Source of the DNA: Shimia aestuarii
GTDB lineage: Bacteria > Pseudomonadota > Alphaproteobacteria > Rhodobacterales > Rhodobacteraceae
Assembly: GCF_900114635.1 (NCBI RefSeq)
Contig: NZ_FOTQ01000005.1
Coordinates: 1-64,000, forward strand
Length of the DNA stretch: 64,000 bases
Reading direction: 5' to 3'
Shown: piece after piece, positions 41,130 through 50,315 of the stretch
Layout: every line of letters starts with the position of its first letter
Numbering within the stretch: the stretch's first letter is position 1
Position numbers and translations under genes: made by a program
Notes under the pieces: model-generated
The model's database searches: none
Told to the model about the DNA's origin: nothing
Seen by the model: only the letters and a program-made list of their open reading frames with translations

Positions 41130-42732
41130 TCAAGTTCAAACGCGTCACGAAATGGTGCTTTCCGTCGACGCCGCGAAGATGCTGCGCGATCTGCAAAAAG
41201 CAGAGAAGGAAGTCGCGGACCTCGCCCAGCAATTTGATCGCGCGCAGGCGGCGGGCAAGAAGTTCCAAACGGTCGCGGCAAACACAAATCGCTCACTGCG
41301 CAACAACGGTCGCTTTGCTCAGCAGGCCGGGGTTCAGTTCGGTGATTTCCTCGTTCAAGTAGGCGGTGGCCAGAATGCCCTTCTCGCCTTCGGTCAACAG
41401 GCCAACCAGATGGCCAGCTTCATGGCGGGGCCGTGGGGGATCGGCTTCACGGTCGCGACAGGTCTTCTCGCCGCGTTCGCCGGGAAATTGGGCAAGTCTT
41501 CTGAGGAAGCCGACGAGTTGCGCAAAAAGCTGGAAGCCGCCGAGAAGGCCACGGCGGACCTTGTGCGCGAGACAGAACGCCTGCGGTCCGGCGACAGCAG
41601 GGAAGTCCAGAACCTGCGCGAAATCATCGCCGCAGAACAAGAGCGCCTGCGGATCAACGAAGCGCAGGAACGCACCACTACGAACACGCTGCGACTTAAC
41701 TCGGAGCGGATTGAGATTTTACGCACCATCCGACAGGCCGAAGCGGACCTTGCCGCGCAGTTCAATGCCGAAGAGGAAGCCCGCGCCGTCAACGATCTGC
41801 TCGAAGCCCGCGAAGGGTTGCTGAACGGCTTTTTCGGAATCTACGGATCAATTGCGGGGCGCTTGGATGAAATCTGGAAAGGTGAAAAAGCAATCACCGA
41901 CGAACTCTCCAAGCGCCTCGGGATCGCATACGAATATGCAGGTCTGATCCGGGCGGCATCCGAGGCTGAAAAGGCAATGGGTCTGGATGCTTTCGGCGGA
42001 TACGGCGACTGGCGATACGATCTTCCCCAGACTATCCGACCACCAGCCCCAGACACAGGCACCAGCACAGGCGGTGGCGGTGCCACTGGCGGTGATGTCG
42101 TCGATGACGTCCAGCGCGTGATCGACGCGCTGGAACGCGCACAGAAACAGGCCGATCAGTTCGGGCAGTCGCTGGATGTGGCCCTCGGTGGTGTGGCGTC
42201 CAGCGCCTTGGATGATTTTGTGGACGGTCTGGTGACGGGCGAGTTGGCTTTCAAAGACTTTGCGCGCTCGGTCCTCAACGATCTGGCCAAGATCATGGTG
42301 CGCGCGATCATCGTGAATTCGCTGATGTCAGCCTTTGGCGGTGTACCCGGCAACCCCACCAACACTGTGCAATCCATTATTCAAGGGTTGGCAGGCGTTC
42401 AGAGGTTCGGCAAAGGCGGTGTCGTGTCCGGTCCGACCTTGTTTCCCATGTCGGGCGGTGCGGGGCTGATGGGTGAAGCCGGACCCGAGGCCATCGTGCC
42501 TTTGCGTCGTGATGGCAACGGCGATCTGGGTGTCGGTGCCAGCCCGGTTGTGATCCACAATTACACGGGCGCGCAGGTGCAGGTTGAGGATCGCGAGGGT
42601 GAACGCCACGTGATCATCGGACAGGCGCTGGAAGCCGTGAAGAACGATTTCAGCAAGTCCATGGCCAGCGGACAGGGAACCTTTGCCCGCGCGCTGGAAG
42701 CTGGCTATGGCACCCGCAGGAAGGCGACTTGA
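41122..42732 (+). CDS. Tail tape-measure-like protein (short)
   Basis: The 536-aa protein has the general plan of a lambda-family tape-measure protein. It has an N-terminal coiled-coil part (KMLRDLQKAEKEVADLAQQF), a hydrophobic stretch around GPWGIGFTVATGLLAAFAG, a long helical region (about 120-260), and the C-terminal signature FGKGGVVSGPTLF...GLMGEAGPEAIVPLRRDGNG. Two C-terminal hydrophobic segments (IMVRAIIVNSLMSAF) are typical. An ideal AGGAGG precedes the ATG at 41122. By the rule of about 0.15 nm per residue it would specify a tail near 80 nm. Confidence 0.83.
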   Translation: MVNQVQTRHEMVLSVDAAKMLRDLQKAEKEVADLAQQFDRAQAAGKKFQTVAANTNRSLRNNGRFAQQAGVQFGDFLVQVGGGQNALLAFGQQANQMASFMAGPWGIGFTVATGLLAAFAGKLGKSSEEADELRKKLEAAEKATADLVRETERLRSGDSREVQNLREIIAAEQERLRINEAQERTTTNTLRLNSERIEILRTIRQAEADLAAQFNAEEEARAVNDLLEAREGLLNGFFGIYGSIAGRLDEIWKGEKAITDELSKRLGIAYEYAGLIRAASEAEKAMGLDAFGGYGDWRYDLPQTIRPPAPDTGTSTGGGGATGGDVVDDVQRVIDALERAQKQADQFGQSLDVALGGVASSALDDFVDGLVTGELAFKDFARSVLNDLAKIMVRAIIVNSLMSAFGGVPGNPTNTVQSIIQGLAGVQRFGKGGVVSGPTLFPMSGGAGLMGEAGPEAIVPLRRDGNGDLGVGASPVVIHNYTGAQVQVEDREGERHVIIGQALEAVKNDFSKSMASGQGTFARALEAGYGTRRKAT

Positions 42733-42733
42733 T

Positions 42734-42768
42734 AGCGTAACGCTCACACACGTGATATTCGTTACGCT
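42734..42768. repeat. Perfect inverted repeat directly before the methyltransferase start
   Basis: AGCGTAACG (42734-42742) and CGTTACGCT (42760-42768) are a perfect 9-bp inverted repeat with a 17-base loop that ends one base before the ATG. As RNA it would mask the ribosome site; as DNA it could be an operator. Confidence 0.65.
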
Positions 42769-43461
42769 ATGATCCGATGTCAGACCTGCAAAACCGCTTT
42801 CACACCCCAGCGCAAGACCGCGCGATATTGCAGCACCCGCTGCCGTATGGCCGCGTACCGAAAGCGTGAGCGTGTCCGTACCGCCCCGGTCGAGTCCGTG
42901 GTGCGCGGAACCAATGCCAACCTGATCCGTGAGGTGTGCAGGCTCTACGCGCCGTCAGGCACCACCATAGCCGACGTGACGTGGGGTAAAGGTGCGTTCT
43001 GGCACAAAGCACCCGCTGGTGTAACCGTCACCGGATCGGACCTGATCACAGCGCCCGAGGGGCGCGCGTATGACTTCACCGACTTGCCCTACGCTGACGG
43101 GGAATTTGATATTGTCGTGCTGGACCCACCGTACAAACCAAACGGGAAAACCGCCACGACCAGCGACCAATATCAGCTTCACACGGTCAGCGGCATGGAT
43201 GATGTGAAGCGTCTTTATATTGACGGCATGTCAGAGGCCGCGCGCGTCGCGGGAAGGCAAGTGTGGGTCAAATGTCAGGATATGGTCCACAATGGCCGTC
43301 AGCACGACATGATGGTCAGTGTGGTGATGCATGGCTATGTGCTGGACCTACACCTGCGTGACACCTTCATTCTGGTCGGCAACGGCAGTCCAGCATCACG
43401 GTGGGACACGCAGCATCACGCCCGAAAGCGTCATTCGTATTTGTTGGTGTTTGACGTGTGA
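42769..43461 (+). CDS. Zinc-finger DNA N6-adenine methyltransferase-like protein
   Basis: This 230-aa protein joins an N-terminal four-cysteine finger (C4, C7, C21, C25; CQTC then CSTRC, similar to bacterial C-C/C-C fingers) to a class I methyltransferase core. The SAM-binding region is IADVTWGKGAFWHK and the catalytic motif is DPPY (119-122). No recognition partner or restriction enzyme is encoded nearby, so it is probably an orphan, regulatory or protective methylase. A hairpin (TGGCGC/GCGCCA, 43462-43479) follows the stop. Confidence 0.8.
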   Translation: MIRCQTCKTAFTPQRKTARYCSTRCRMAAYRKRERVRTAPVESVVRGTNANLIREVCRLYAPSGTTIADVTWGKGAFWHKAPAGVTVTGSDLITAPEGRAYDFTDLPYADGEFDIVVLDPPYKPNGKTATTSDQYQLHTVSGMDDVKRLYIDGMSEAARVAGRQVWVKCQDMVHNGRQHDMMVSVVMHGYVLDLHLRDTFILVGNGSPASRWDTQHHARKRHSYLLVFDV

Positions 43462-43505
43462 TGGCGCATAGGAGCGCCAAGAAATGACCGACACCCGCTG
43501 TGAGA

Positions 43506-43525
43506 GTGTACCCCGAAGTGTACCC
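43506..43525 (+). repeat. Right arm-type repeat
   Basis: GTGTACCCCGAAGTGTACCC, 19 of 20 identical to 30811-30830 and in the same orientation; see that entry. Confidence 0.65.
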
Positions 43526-43558
43526 TCATTCTGTAAGTCATTGATTTATATAAAGTCG

Positions 43559-43635
<77 letters not shown>

Positions 43636-43689
43636 CTGAAGCGGGGTATAGCCAGCCCTGCAATCCGCCGCAATCGGAAAAATGCGCGA

Positions 43690-44910
43690 TCAGGCGAACA
43701 ACTCGTGCGCCAGTTCCAGCGCGTCAATCAACGCGTCGACCTCTTGGGTGGTGTTATAAAGGCCAAAGGACGCCCGACAGGTGGCCGTGACACCGAGATG
43801 ATCCATCAGCGGCCCTGCACAATGGTGCCCTGCCCGCACGGCAACGCCCTTCTTGTCGAGAATCGTCGAGATATCATGGGCATGCGCGGCCCCGTCCAGA
43901 GTGAAGCTGAAGATCGCCGCCTTGTCGGGTGTCGTACCCTGAACCTGCATCCAGTTCAGCCCGGCGAATTTCTGCATCGCATAGTCACGCAATCCCGCTT
44001 CATGCGCGGCAACGTTTTCCATGCCCAGTTCCATCAGGTAATCCAGCGCCACGCCAAAGCCGATGGTCTGAACAATGCCGGGCGTGCCAGCCTCGAACTT
44101 CATTGGCGGATCGTTGTAGATCACGCCTTCCTTCGAAACCTCCTTGATCATGTCGCCACCCCCGAGGAACGGGCGCATCTCGGCCATGCGCTCGGACTTG
44201 ACATAGATCGCGCCAGAGCCGGAGGGACCATAAAGCTTGTGCCCGGTGATCGCGTAGAAATCGCAACCAATATCTGACACGTTGACCGGCGCATGCACCG
44301 ACCCCTGCGAGCCATCCACAAGCACCGGAACGCCCTTGGCATGGGCACCTTGGGTGATCGCCTTCACGTCAACCATCGTGCCCAGAACGTTGGAACACTG
44401 CGTCACCGCGACAAGTTTGGTTTTGGGGGTGATCGCATCCAGCACGGCCTGCGGATCGAGCGCCCCGGTGGCGTCCACGTCCACCCATTTGATCACCACG
44501 CCCTGCCGTTCCCGCAGGAAATGCCAGGGCACGATATTGGCGTGATGTTCCATCACCGAAAGGACAATCTCGTCTCCCGCCTGCATGCGCGGCATGGCCC
44601 AGCCATAAGCCACCATATTGATGCCCTCGGTGGTGCCCGAGTTCAGGACGATCTCGTCTTCGCTTGCAGCGCCCAGGAACCGCGCAATTTTGCCCCGCAC
44701 TGCCTCGTATTGGTCGGTGGCGAGATTGGAAAGGTAATGCAACCCCCTGTGCACATTGGCATATTCATGCGAATAGGCCCGCGTCACTGCGTCGATCACC
44801 ACCTGCGGCTTCTGCGCCGATGCACCGTTATCGAGATAGACCAGCGGCTTGCCGTTCACCTCGCGCGACAGGATCGGAAAATCCGAACGGATCTTGGCGA
44901 CGTCATACAT
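43690..44910 (-). CDS. sufS: Cysteine desulfurase SufS
   Basis: SufS is a PLP enzyme that takes sulfur from cysteine for Fe-S cluster assembly. The PLP lysine is in AITGHKLYGPSG and the catalytic cysteine in RAGHHCAGPLMDHLG, both of the group II (SufS/CsdA) type. At 406 aa it is full length. It is the last suf gene before the tRNA-Arg gene. A second, IscS/NifS-type desulfurase is at 50316-51368, so the operon has two. Confidence 0.95.
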   Translation of the reverse strand: MYDVAKIRSDFPILSREVNGKPLVYLDNGASAQKPQVVIDAVTRAYSHEYANVHRGLHYLSNLATDQYEAVRGKIARFLGAASEDEIVLNSGTTEGINMVAYGWAMPRMQAGDEIVLSVMEHHANIVPWHFLRERQGVVIKWVDVDATGALDPQAVLDAITPKTKLVAVTQCSNVLGTMVDVKAITQGAHAKGVPVLVDGSQGSVHAPVNVSDIGCDFYAITGHKLYGPSGSGAIYVKSERMAEMRPFLGGGDMIKEVSKEGVIYNDPPMKFEAGTPGIVQTIGFGVALDYLMELGMENVAAHEAGLRDYAMQKFAGLNWMQVQGTTPDKAAIFSFTLDGAAHAHDISTILDKKGVAVRAGHHCAGPLMDHLGVTATCRASFGLYNTTQEVDALIDALELAHELFA

Positions 44911-44911
44911 A

Positions 44912-45493
44912 TCAAGAGAATCCCATTGCAGTGACGCCGATCAGGGAGAGAAAGAGCGACAGCCCCACCGTCATCCCGACCAGCGTGAAAACCAGCATCA
45001 TCACGGCCTTGCCCATCGTGTCGAAACCATGTGCGACCTTGAGAAAGTTGAGCACGATCCACGCGCCATAAAGACCCGTGGCCATGACAAAAATCTGGGC
45101 CAGACCGGGCAGGAAGATCATCAGCACCAGGGCTCCAAGCTGCACTGCCAGCCGCATGTATTGCAGCCAGCCCATCATGAGCAGGATGTCTTCGAACCGC
45201 GCCTGACCGCCCATCGCGCGTCCGACCCAGTAAAAGGCAAAGACAAAGATCACCGTGACCGAGCCCAGCACCATGCAGACCAACACAGGTGAGGTCAGCA
45301 GAGGCAGGGCGATCTCGGCCGGAACCGGAAACAGCGTGATGGAAAGGAAATAGGCCAGCGTATTGAGGATCACCGCCAGCGCAAGGATCAGCCAGCCCGC
45401 CGCGCGATCGACCTGCTGCGCCACCAACACCTGCCCCGCCTGTGGCGGATTATAGATGGTGAGCATGAAAAGCTGACGCAAAAACGCGCTCAT
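44912..45493 (-). CDS. Yip1-family membrane protein A
   Basis: This 193-aa protein has five or so membrane helices (WLILALAVILNTLAYFLSI, VLVCMVLGSVTVIFVFAFYWVG, and VMMLVFTLVGMTVGLSLFLSLIGVTAM), the Yip1-type layout. The start at 45493 overlaps its upstream neighbour by four bases (ATGA). It sits one base after sufS. Members occur next to suf genes in other Rhodobacteraceae; the link to Fe-S assembly is unexplained. Confidence 0.78.
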   Translation of the reverse strand: MSAFLRQLFMLTIYNPPQAGQVLVAQQVDRAAGWLILALAVILNTLAYFLSITLFPVPAEIALPLLTSPVLVCMVLGSVTVIFVFAFYWVGRAMGGQARFEDILLMMGWLQYMRLAVQLGALVLMIFLPGLAQIFVMATGLYGAWIVLNFLKVAHGFDTMGKAVMMLVFTLVGMTVGLSLFLSLIGVTAMGFS

Positions 45494-45975
45494 ACCGCAC
45501 CCTTTCCGGCCTGCAACAGACCCGAGATCCAGAACCACAGGAACACCAGCAACCAGATCAGCCCAACTACGCTCAGTCCGATTCCCGGACCGATGAACCC
45601 CGCCACAAGGCCGTGCAACAGGATCAGTGGCGCTGCTGCAAGCAAGGCCCAGAAGAGCGCCAGACGGGCACCGTATGAGGTTTGCTTGCGCCCGACTGCG
45701 CGCAGAAAGATATGGGACAGAAAGGCGATGAAATAGAGCAGCAAAGGCGCGATGAAAAGCCACGCCAGAAGCGTTCCGCCCAGAAGCGCGTTCAATTCCT
45801 GTCCCGTAAGATGCGCCTCGCGCGCAAGGCGTGGCCATTGCGCGACGAACACGATCCCGCAACCCGCCATGAGGATGGCCAGCGCACGATCCTCACGCTG
45901 CCCCATGGACAGCAGCCGCGCCACGACGCGATGCGGCCCCCGATAGGTCGCCACCATGTCACGCGTCAGAGACAT
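45490..45975 (-). CDS. Yip1-like membrane protein B
   Basis: This 161-aa protein has about four membrane helices (ILMAGCGIVFVAQW, LLAWLFIAPLLLYFIAFLSHIFL, ALFWALLAAAPLILLHGLVAGFI and VGLIWLLVFLWFWISGLL). It overlaps protein A by four bases and the sufD stop by one base. It is smaller than usual Yip1 proteins, and the two could form one functional unit. Confidence 0.75.
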   Translation of the reverse strand: MSLTRDMVATYRGPHRVVARLLSMGQREDRALAILMAGCGIVFVAQWPRLAREAHLTGQELNALLGGTLLAWLFIAPLLLYFIAFLSHIFLRAVGRKQTSYGARLALFWALLAAAPLILLHGLVAGFIGPGIGLSVVGLIWLLVFLWFWISGLLQAGKGAV

Positions 45976-47258
45976 CAGCCGCGCCGACGCTCCAGCCAGC
46001 CTTCGAGCCGACCGATGATTTCGTCGCGAAGTTCTTCGCTTTCGATCTCTTCCACGGCTTCGGCAAGGAAAGCCAGCGTGAGAAGGTCGGTGGCGATGTC
46101 ACGCGGAACGCCCCGCGCCCGCAGGTAAAAAAGCGCATCCTCGTCAATGGCGCCCGACGTGGAGCCATGCGAACAGGCCACGTCATCGGCATAGATTTCC
46201 AACTCGGGCTTGGCGAGAAACTGGCTGTCATCATCCAGCAAGAGCGACTGGCTGATCTGGTAGCCATCGGTTTTCTGCGCGCCGGGTTTGACAAGGATCT
46301 TGCCCTGGAACACACCAGTTGCCCCGTTGCGCAGCACCTTCTTAAAGACCTGACGGCTTTCACAATTGAGTGCGTCATGGGTGACAAAGACCGTGTCATC
46401 ATGATGGAAGTCCCCATCCCCAAGCGCCGCACCGGCCACATGGGCCACCGCGTCGTCTCCGGTCAGGGTCACAACTGCTTCATTTCGGGTCAGGACGCCA
46501 TTCACGGTCAGTGTAAAGCTTTTGAAAACCGACTCCGTGCCAAGGCGGGCAAAGAGATGCGTGACCGCACGACGTTCATGGTCGCGCCCCTGTGCACGTA
46601 TGTGATGCAGCGTGCCGCCATCGGCAATGTCGATCTCCATGCACTTGTTGAACCGTGCAGCCGCCGGGCCGTTTTCGAGGATCGTCGCCTCGGCACCGCT
46701 TTCCACCCTTACAACATGATGTAGGAACACGTCCGACGTCACGTCCTCATGGGTGTAAATCAGGCTGATCGGCTTGCTTGGCTTGCCGGTCACGCGAATG
46801 GTGACTCCGTCGCCTGCATAAGCCGTATTGAGCGCGGCCAGGGGGCGATGCACCGGATCATGGCCGTCCGCTTCCAGCGCGCCATAAAGGTCTTCGGCCC
46901 AGTGATCATCCTTGCAGCAGACGTCTTCCAGCCGGTCGATCTGGACCCCTTCCAGCGCAAGGTCATCGGATTTTTCCGGGCTGAACACACCGTCGACAAA
47001 GACGATCTTCAACCGCTCGACGTCGGAAAACATGGGCTCTTCGCCTGCGTCGAACAACGCCGCTTCGGGCGCTTCGGGCTGGATCAGCGTGTCAGGCCGA
47101 GTGAATTTCCAGTATTCGTCCCGGCGCTGCGGCAGGCCCATCGCGCGCACGCGCGCCAGAGCCGCCTCCCGGGCGTCCTTGGTGCATCCCACGTCCGGCA
47201 TGACCATCGCTGCCAGCCGGGTTTCGGTTGCGCTTGTCTTGCGATCATCTAGCGCCAT
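45975..47258 (-). CDS. sufD: Fe-S assembly protein SufD
   Basis: SufD pairs with SufB as the Fe-S scaffold with the SufC ATPase. The C-terminal beta-helix core carries AHVAGAALGDGDFHHDDTVFVTHDALNCESRQVFKKVL (shown as ALGDGDFHHDD and CESRQVFKKVL) and CSHGSTSGAIDEDALFYLRARGV, both typical. At 427 aa it is standard. The start overlaps the sufC stop by one base. Confidence 0.94.
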   Translation of the reverse strand: MALDDRKTSATETRLAAMVMPDVGCTKDAREAALARVRAMGLPQRRDEYWKFTRPDTLIQPEAPEAALFDAGEEPMFSDVERLKIVFVDGVFSPEKSDDLALEGVQIDRLEDVCCKDDHWAEDLYGALEADGHDPVHRPLAALNTAYAGDGVTIRVTGKPSKPISLIYTHEDVTSDVFLHHVVRVESGAEATILENGPAAARFNKCMEIDIADGGTLHHIRAQGRDHERRAVTHLFARLGTESVFKSFTLTVNGVLTRNEAVVTLTGDDAVAHVAGAALGDGDFHHDDTVFVTHDALNCESRQVFKKVLRNGATGVFQGKILVKPGAQKTDGYQISQSLLLDDDSQFLAKPELEIYADDVACSHGSTSGAIDEDALFYLRARGVPRDIATDLLTLAFLAEAVEEIESEELRDEIIGRLEGWLERRRG

Positions 47259-48013
47259 TACGCCACCTCGGCCAGAATGTCGGCATAACCGTTCTGTTCC
47301 ACTTCAAGCGCCAACTCCGGCCCACCCGTTTTTACGATACGGCCATCTGCCATGATGTGCACGACGTCCGGTTTGATGTGATCGAGCAGACGCTGATAGT
47401 GGGTGATCACGAGGAAACCACGCCCCGCGTCGCGCAGGGCGTTGACGCCCTCGGAAACGAGCTTCATCGCGTCCACGTCAAGACCCGAGTCGGTCTCGTC
47501 AAGGATGCACATCTTGGGTTCCAGCATCGCCATCTGCAGGATTTCGTTGCGCTTTTTCTCGCCGCCCGAGAAGCCGACGTTCACGGGGCGCTTGAGCATA
47601 TCGGCATCGATCTTGAGCGTCTTGGCCTTAGCGCGGACCACCTTGAGGAACTCGGCCGCCGACATTTCCTCCTGTCCGCGCGCTTTGCGCTGTGCGTTCA
47701 CGGCGGTGCGCAGGAAGGTCATGTTGCCCACGCCGGGGATTTCCACCGGATATTGGAACGCCAGGAACAGCCCCAGTGCGGCACGCTCTTCCGCTTCCAG
47801 CTCCAGCAGGTCTTCGCCCTCAAGCGAGGCGCTGCCGCCGGTCACTTCATAGCCATCACGCCCCGAAAGGACATAAGACAGGGTCGATTTGCCCGACCCG
47901 TTCGGCCCCATGATGGCATGCACCTTGCCGGCTTCCACGGTGAGGTCGACCCCTTTCAGGATCTGCTTGTCTTCTTCTTCAAGTTTGACCTTCAGGCCCT
48001 TGATTTCCAACAT
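47258..48013 (-). CDS. sufC: Fe-S assembly ATPase SufC
   Basis: SufC is the ABC-type ATPase of the SufBCD scaffold. From the ATG at 48013 (MLEIKGLKV) it has Walker A GPNGSGKSTLSYVL (residues about 36-49), the signature FSGGEKKRNEILQ and Walker B MCILDETDSGLD. Length is 251 aa. The longer start at 48031 is not favoured, because AAGGAAAAG precedes the chosen ATG. It stands between sufD and a cluster of three small genes. Confidence 0.95.
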   Translation of the reverse strand: MLEIKGLKVKLEEEDKQILKGVDLTVEAGKVHAIMGPNGSGKSTLSYVLSGRDGYEVTGGSASLEGEDLLELEAEERAALGLFLAFQYPVEIPGVGNMTFLRTAVNAQRKARGQEEMSAAEFLKVVRAKAKTLKIDADMLKRPVNVGFSGGEKKRNEILQMAMLEPKMCILDETDSGLDVDAMKLVSEGVNALRDAGRGFLVITHYQRLLDHIKPDVVHIMADGRIVKTGGPELALEVEQNGYADILAEVA

Positions 48014-48057
48014 GTTCTTTTCCTTCGTCATTCGACCGGCGGTTCGCGCGCCGCCTG

Positions 48058-48372
48058 TTATTCCACGGTGACAGCCGTGCCGCTGGCCGAAACCATCAGC
48101 ATCGTGTCACCCACCACTTCGTAATCCAAATCGAAACCCACAACCGCATTGGCACCCTTCTGCGCCGCGCGGCTTTCCAACTCGGAGAGCGCAGTTTCCC
48201 GCGCGTCCTGCAACTTGGTTTCATAAGCGCCGGATCGCCCCCCTACTATGTCGGTGATCGAGGCGAAGATATCGCGCACCACATTCGCACCCATGATCGC
48301 TTCGCCCACGACAATGCCGTGATAGTTGGTGATCCGGCGGCCTTCGATGCCCGGAGTTGTCGTCACGATCAT
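48058..48372 (-). CDS. YbjQ-family (UPF0145) protein
   Basis: This 104-aa protein is of the YbjQ/UPF0145 family, with [21 protein letters not shown] as the core in similar form ([20 protein letters not shown]) and [16 protein letters not shown] near the end. Members form pentamers and have been suggested to bind heavy metals, without proof. Its presence inside the suf operon, between sufC and sufB, is noteworthy. It overlaps nothing and ends 44 bp before sufC. Confidence 0.85.
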   Translation of the reverse strand: MIVTTTPGIEGRRITNYHGIVVGEAIMGANVVRDIFASITDIVGGRSGAYETKLQDARETALSELESRAAQKGANAVVGFDLDYEVVGDTMLMVSASGTAVTVE

Positions 48373-48375
48373 GGC

Positions 48376-48585
48376 TCAGAACCCTCCGAAATAGGTGATC
48401 AGCATCATCACGCCCATCGCAACCATCCCGAAAACCGCCGAGGTCACGAAAATCGAGCCGCCAATCAGCCCCTCGTCGTTGCCCTTGCGGTGACGACGCA
48501 CCAAAAGACCGACGGCGGTGCCAATGGCGATCCCCGCCCCGACACCGGCAGATTTCTGCATGAGAAGCTGGATCGTTTCCATCAC
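48376..48585 (-). CDS. Small membrane protein in suf operon (69 aa)
   Basis: Two predicted membrane helices (SAGVGAGIAIGTAVGLLV and GGSIFVTSAVFGMVAMGVMMLITYF). It overlaps the next gene by four bases. The Gly-rich helices resemble short glycine-zipper proteins. Function unknown. Confidence 0.7.
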   Translation of the reverse strand: MMETIQLLMQKSAGVGAGIAIGTAVGLLVRRHRKGNDEGLIGGSIFVTSAVFGMVAMGVMMLITYFGGF

Positions 48586-48767
48586 CGCCGCCTTTGCATC
48601 AGCTTGAGAATGATCCGCCCGGCAATCCAGCCAAGCACGATCCCGCCGCCAATCCCGAGTACGGGGTTGATGAAGTCCATCTTGAACGCGTTGACCCAGA
48701 TAACGCCAGCCAGCCCGCCCAGGGCGGGCATGCCAATCGGGATCCAGGCTTCGAGACCACGGCCCAT
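48582..48767 (-). CDS. Small membrane protein in suf operon (61 aa)
   Basis: From the ATG at 48767 this 61-aa protein has a helix (IGMPALGGLAGVIWV) and a second one (GIGGGIVLGWIAGRIILKLM). It starts one base after the sufB stop region and overlaps the preceding small gene by four bases. I do not recognise it. Confidence 0.68.
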   Translation of the reverse strand: MGRGLEAWIPIGMPALGGLAGVIWVNAFKMDFINPVLGIGGGIVLGWIAGRIILKLMQRRR

Positions 48768-48768
48768 A

Positions 48769-50292
48769 TCAGCCCACCGACCCTTCGAGAGAAATCGCCA
48801 CAAGCTGTTGTGCTTCCATGGCAAATTCCATCGGCAACGCCTGTAGAACTTCCTTGGCAAAGCCGTTCACGATCAGCGCCACGGCCTCTTCCTCGTCCAT
48901 GCCGCGCTGGCGGCAATAGAACATCTGGTCGTCATCCACCTTGGATGTCGTCGCCTCGTGTTCCACGCGGGACGAGTTGTTCTTGACCTCGATGTAAGGC
49001 ACCGTATGCGCCCCGCATTTATCCCCGATCAGCAAGCTGTCGCACTGGGTATAGTTGCGCGAATTCTTCGCCTTGGGATGCATGGACACAAGACCGCGAT
49101 AGGTGTTCTGGGCAACGCCCGCGCTGATGCCCTTTGAGACGATCCGCGACTTGGTGTTCTTGCCCAGATGGATCATCTTGGTTCCGGTATCGGCTTGCTG
49201 GTGGTTGTTAGTGATCGCGATCGAGTAGAACTCCCCCTGGCTGTCATCGCCGCGCAGAATGCAGGACGGGTATTTCCACGTCACCGCAGACCCGGTTTCC
49301 ACCTGCGTCCACATCACCTTGGAGCGGTCACCCCGGCAATCGGCGCGCTTGGTCACAAAGTTGTAAATACCGCCCTTGCCGTTCTCGTCGCCGGGATACC
49401 AGTTCTGAACCGTCGAATATTTCACCTCGGCGTCTTCCTCGACGATGATCTCGACCACTGCGGCATGAAGCTGCGAGGTGTCACGCTGCGGCGCAGTACA
49501 GCCTTCGAGGTAGGACACATAGCTGCCCTTGTCGGCAATGATCAGGGTGCGTTCGAACTGACCGGTGTTTTCCGCGTTGATACGGAAATAGGTGCTCAAT
49601 TCCATCGGGCAACGCACCCCCGGCGGCACGTAAACAAACGAACCATCCGAGAAGACGGCGCTGTTCAGCGTGGCGTAGAAGTTGTCTGACACAGGCACAA
49701 CCGAGCCTAGGTATTTCTTGACCAGCTCGGGATGCTCCCTGATCGCCTCGGAAATCGAGCAGAAAATCACGCCCGCCTCTTTCAACTCTTTTTGGAAGGT
49801 GGTGCCTACCGAAACCGAGTCAAAAACAGCGTCCACGGCCACTTTGCGCCCCTCGGCTGGGGCCGCGTCAGCGCCTTCGACCCCGGCAAGGATCATCTGT
49901 TCTTTCAGAGGGATGCCCAGCTTTTCATAGGTTGCCAGCAGCTTGGGATCGACCTCGTCCAGCGACTTGGGTTTTTCTTCCATGCTTTTCGGGCGGGCAT
50001 AATAATACTGATCCTGGAAATTCACTTCCGGGTAATCCAGCATCGCCCAGTCGGGTTCTTCCTTGGTCAGCCAGCGGGCATAGGCCTCGAGCCGCCACTC
50101 GGTCATCCATTCCGGTTCATCGTTCTTGTCCGAAATCAGGCGCACGATATCTTCGGTCAGCCCCTTGGGGGCATATTCCATCTCGATCTCGGTTTCCCAA
50201 CCGTACTTGTACTTGCCGCCGACTTCGCGAACGGCATCCACGGTTTCCTGATCGACACCTTCCTTGACGTCTGTCTGGTCCAGACTGGCCAT
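48769..50292 (-). CDS. sufB: Fe-S scaffold protein SufB
   Basis: SufB is the main scaffold on which new Fe-S clusters are built. The 507-aa protein (ATG 50292, AGGAG six bases before) has the SufB core: [41 protein letters not shown] (shown in parts: [23 protein letters not shown]), [21 protein letters not shown] and [21 protein letters not shown] with the active cysteine and glutamate residues of the family. A longer start at GTG 50319 is possible but weaker. Confidence 0.95.
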   Translation of the reverse strand: MASLDQTDVKEGVDQETVDAVREVGGKYKYGWETEIEMEYAPKGLTEDIVRLISDKNDEPEWMTEWRLEAYARWLTKEEPDWAMLDYPEVNFQDQYYYARPKSMEEKPKSLDEVDPKLLATYEKLGIPLKEQMILAGVEGADAAPAEGRKVAVDAVFDSVSVGTTFQKELKEAGVIFCSISEAIREHPELVKKYLGSVVPVSDNFYATLNSAVFSDGSFVYVPPGVRCPMELSTYFRINAENTGQFERTLIIADKGSYVSYLEGCTAPQRDTSQLHAAVVEIIVEEDAEVKYSTVQNWYPGDENGKGGIYNFVTKRADCRGDRSKVMWTQVETGSAVTWKYPSCILRGDDSQGEFYSIAITNNHQQADTGTKMIHLGKNTKSRIVSKGISAGVAQNTYRGLVSMHPKAKNSRNYTQCDSLLIGDKCGAHTVPYIEVKNNSSRVEHEATTSKVDDDQMFYCRQRGMDEEEAVALIVNGFAKEVLQALPMEFAMEAQQLVAISLEGSVG

Positions 50293-50315
50293 CGTGTTCT
50301 CCTGTTCGTTCGCGT

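Noticed and set aside
38401-42732. Gene transfer agent cluster
   Set aside because: Roseobacter GTA clusters have terminase, portal, protease and many tail genes in a fixed order. Here most are missing and an integrase and att sites are present.
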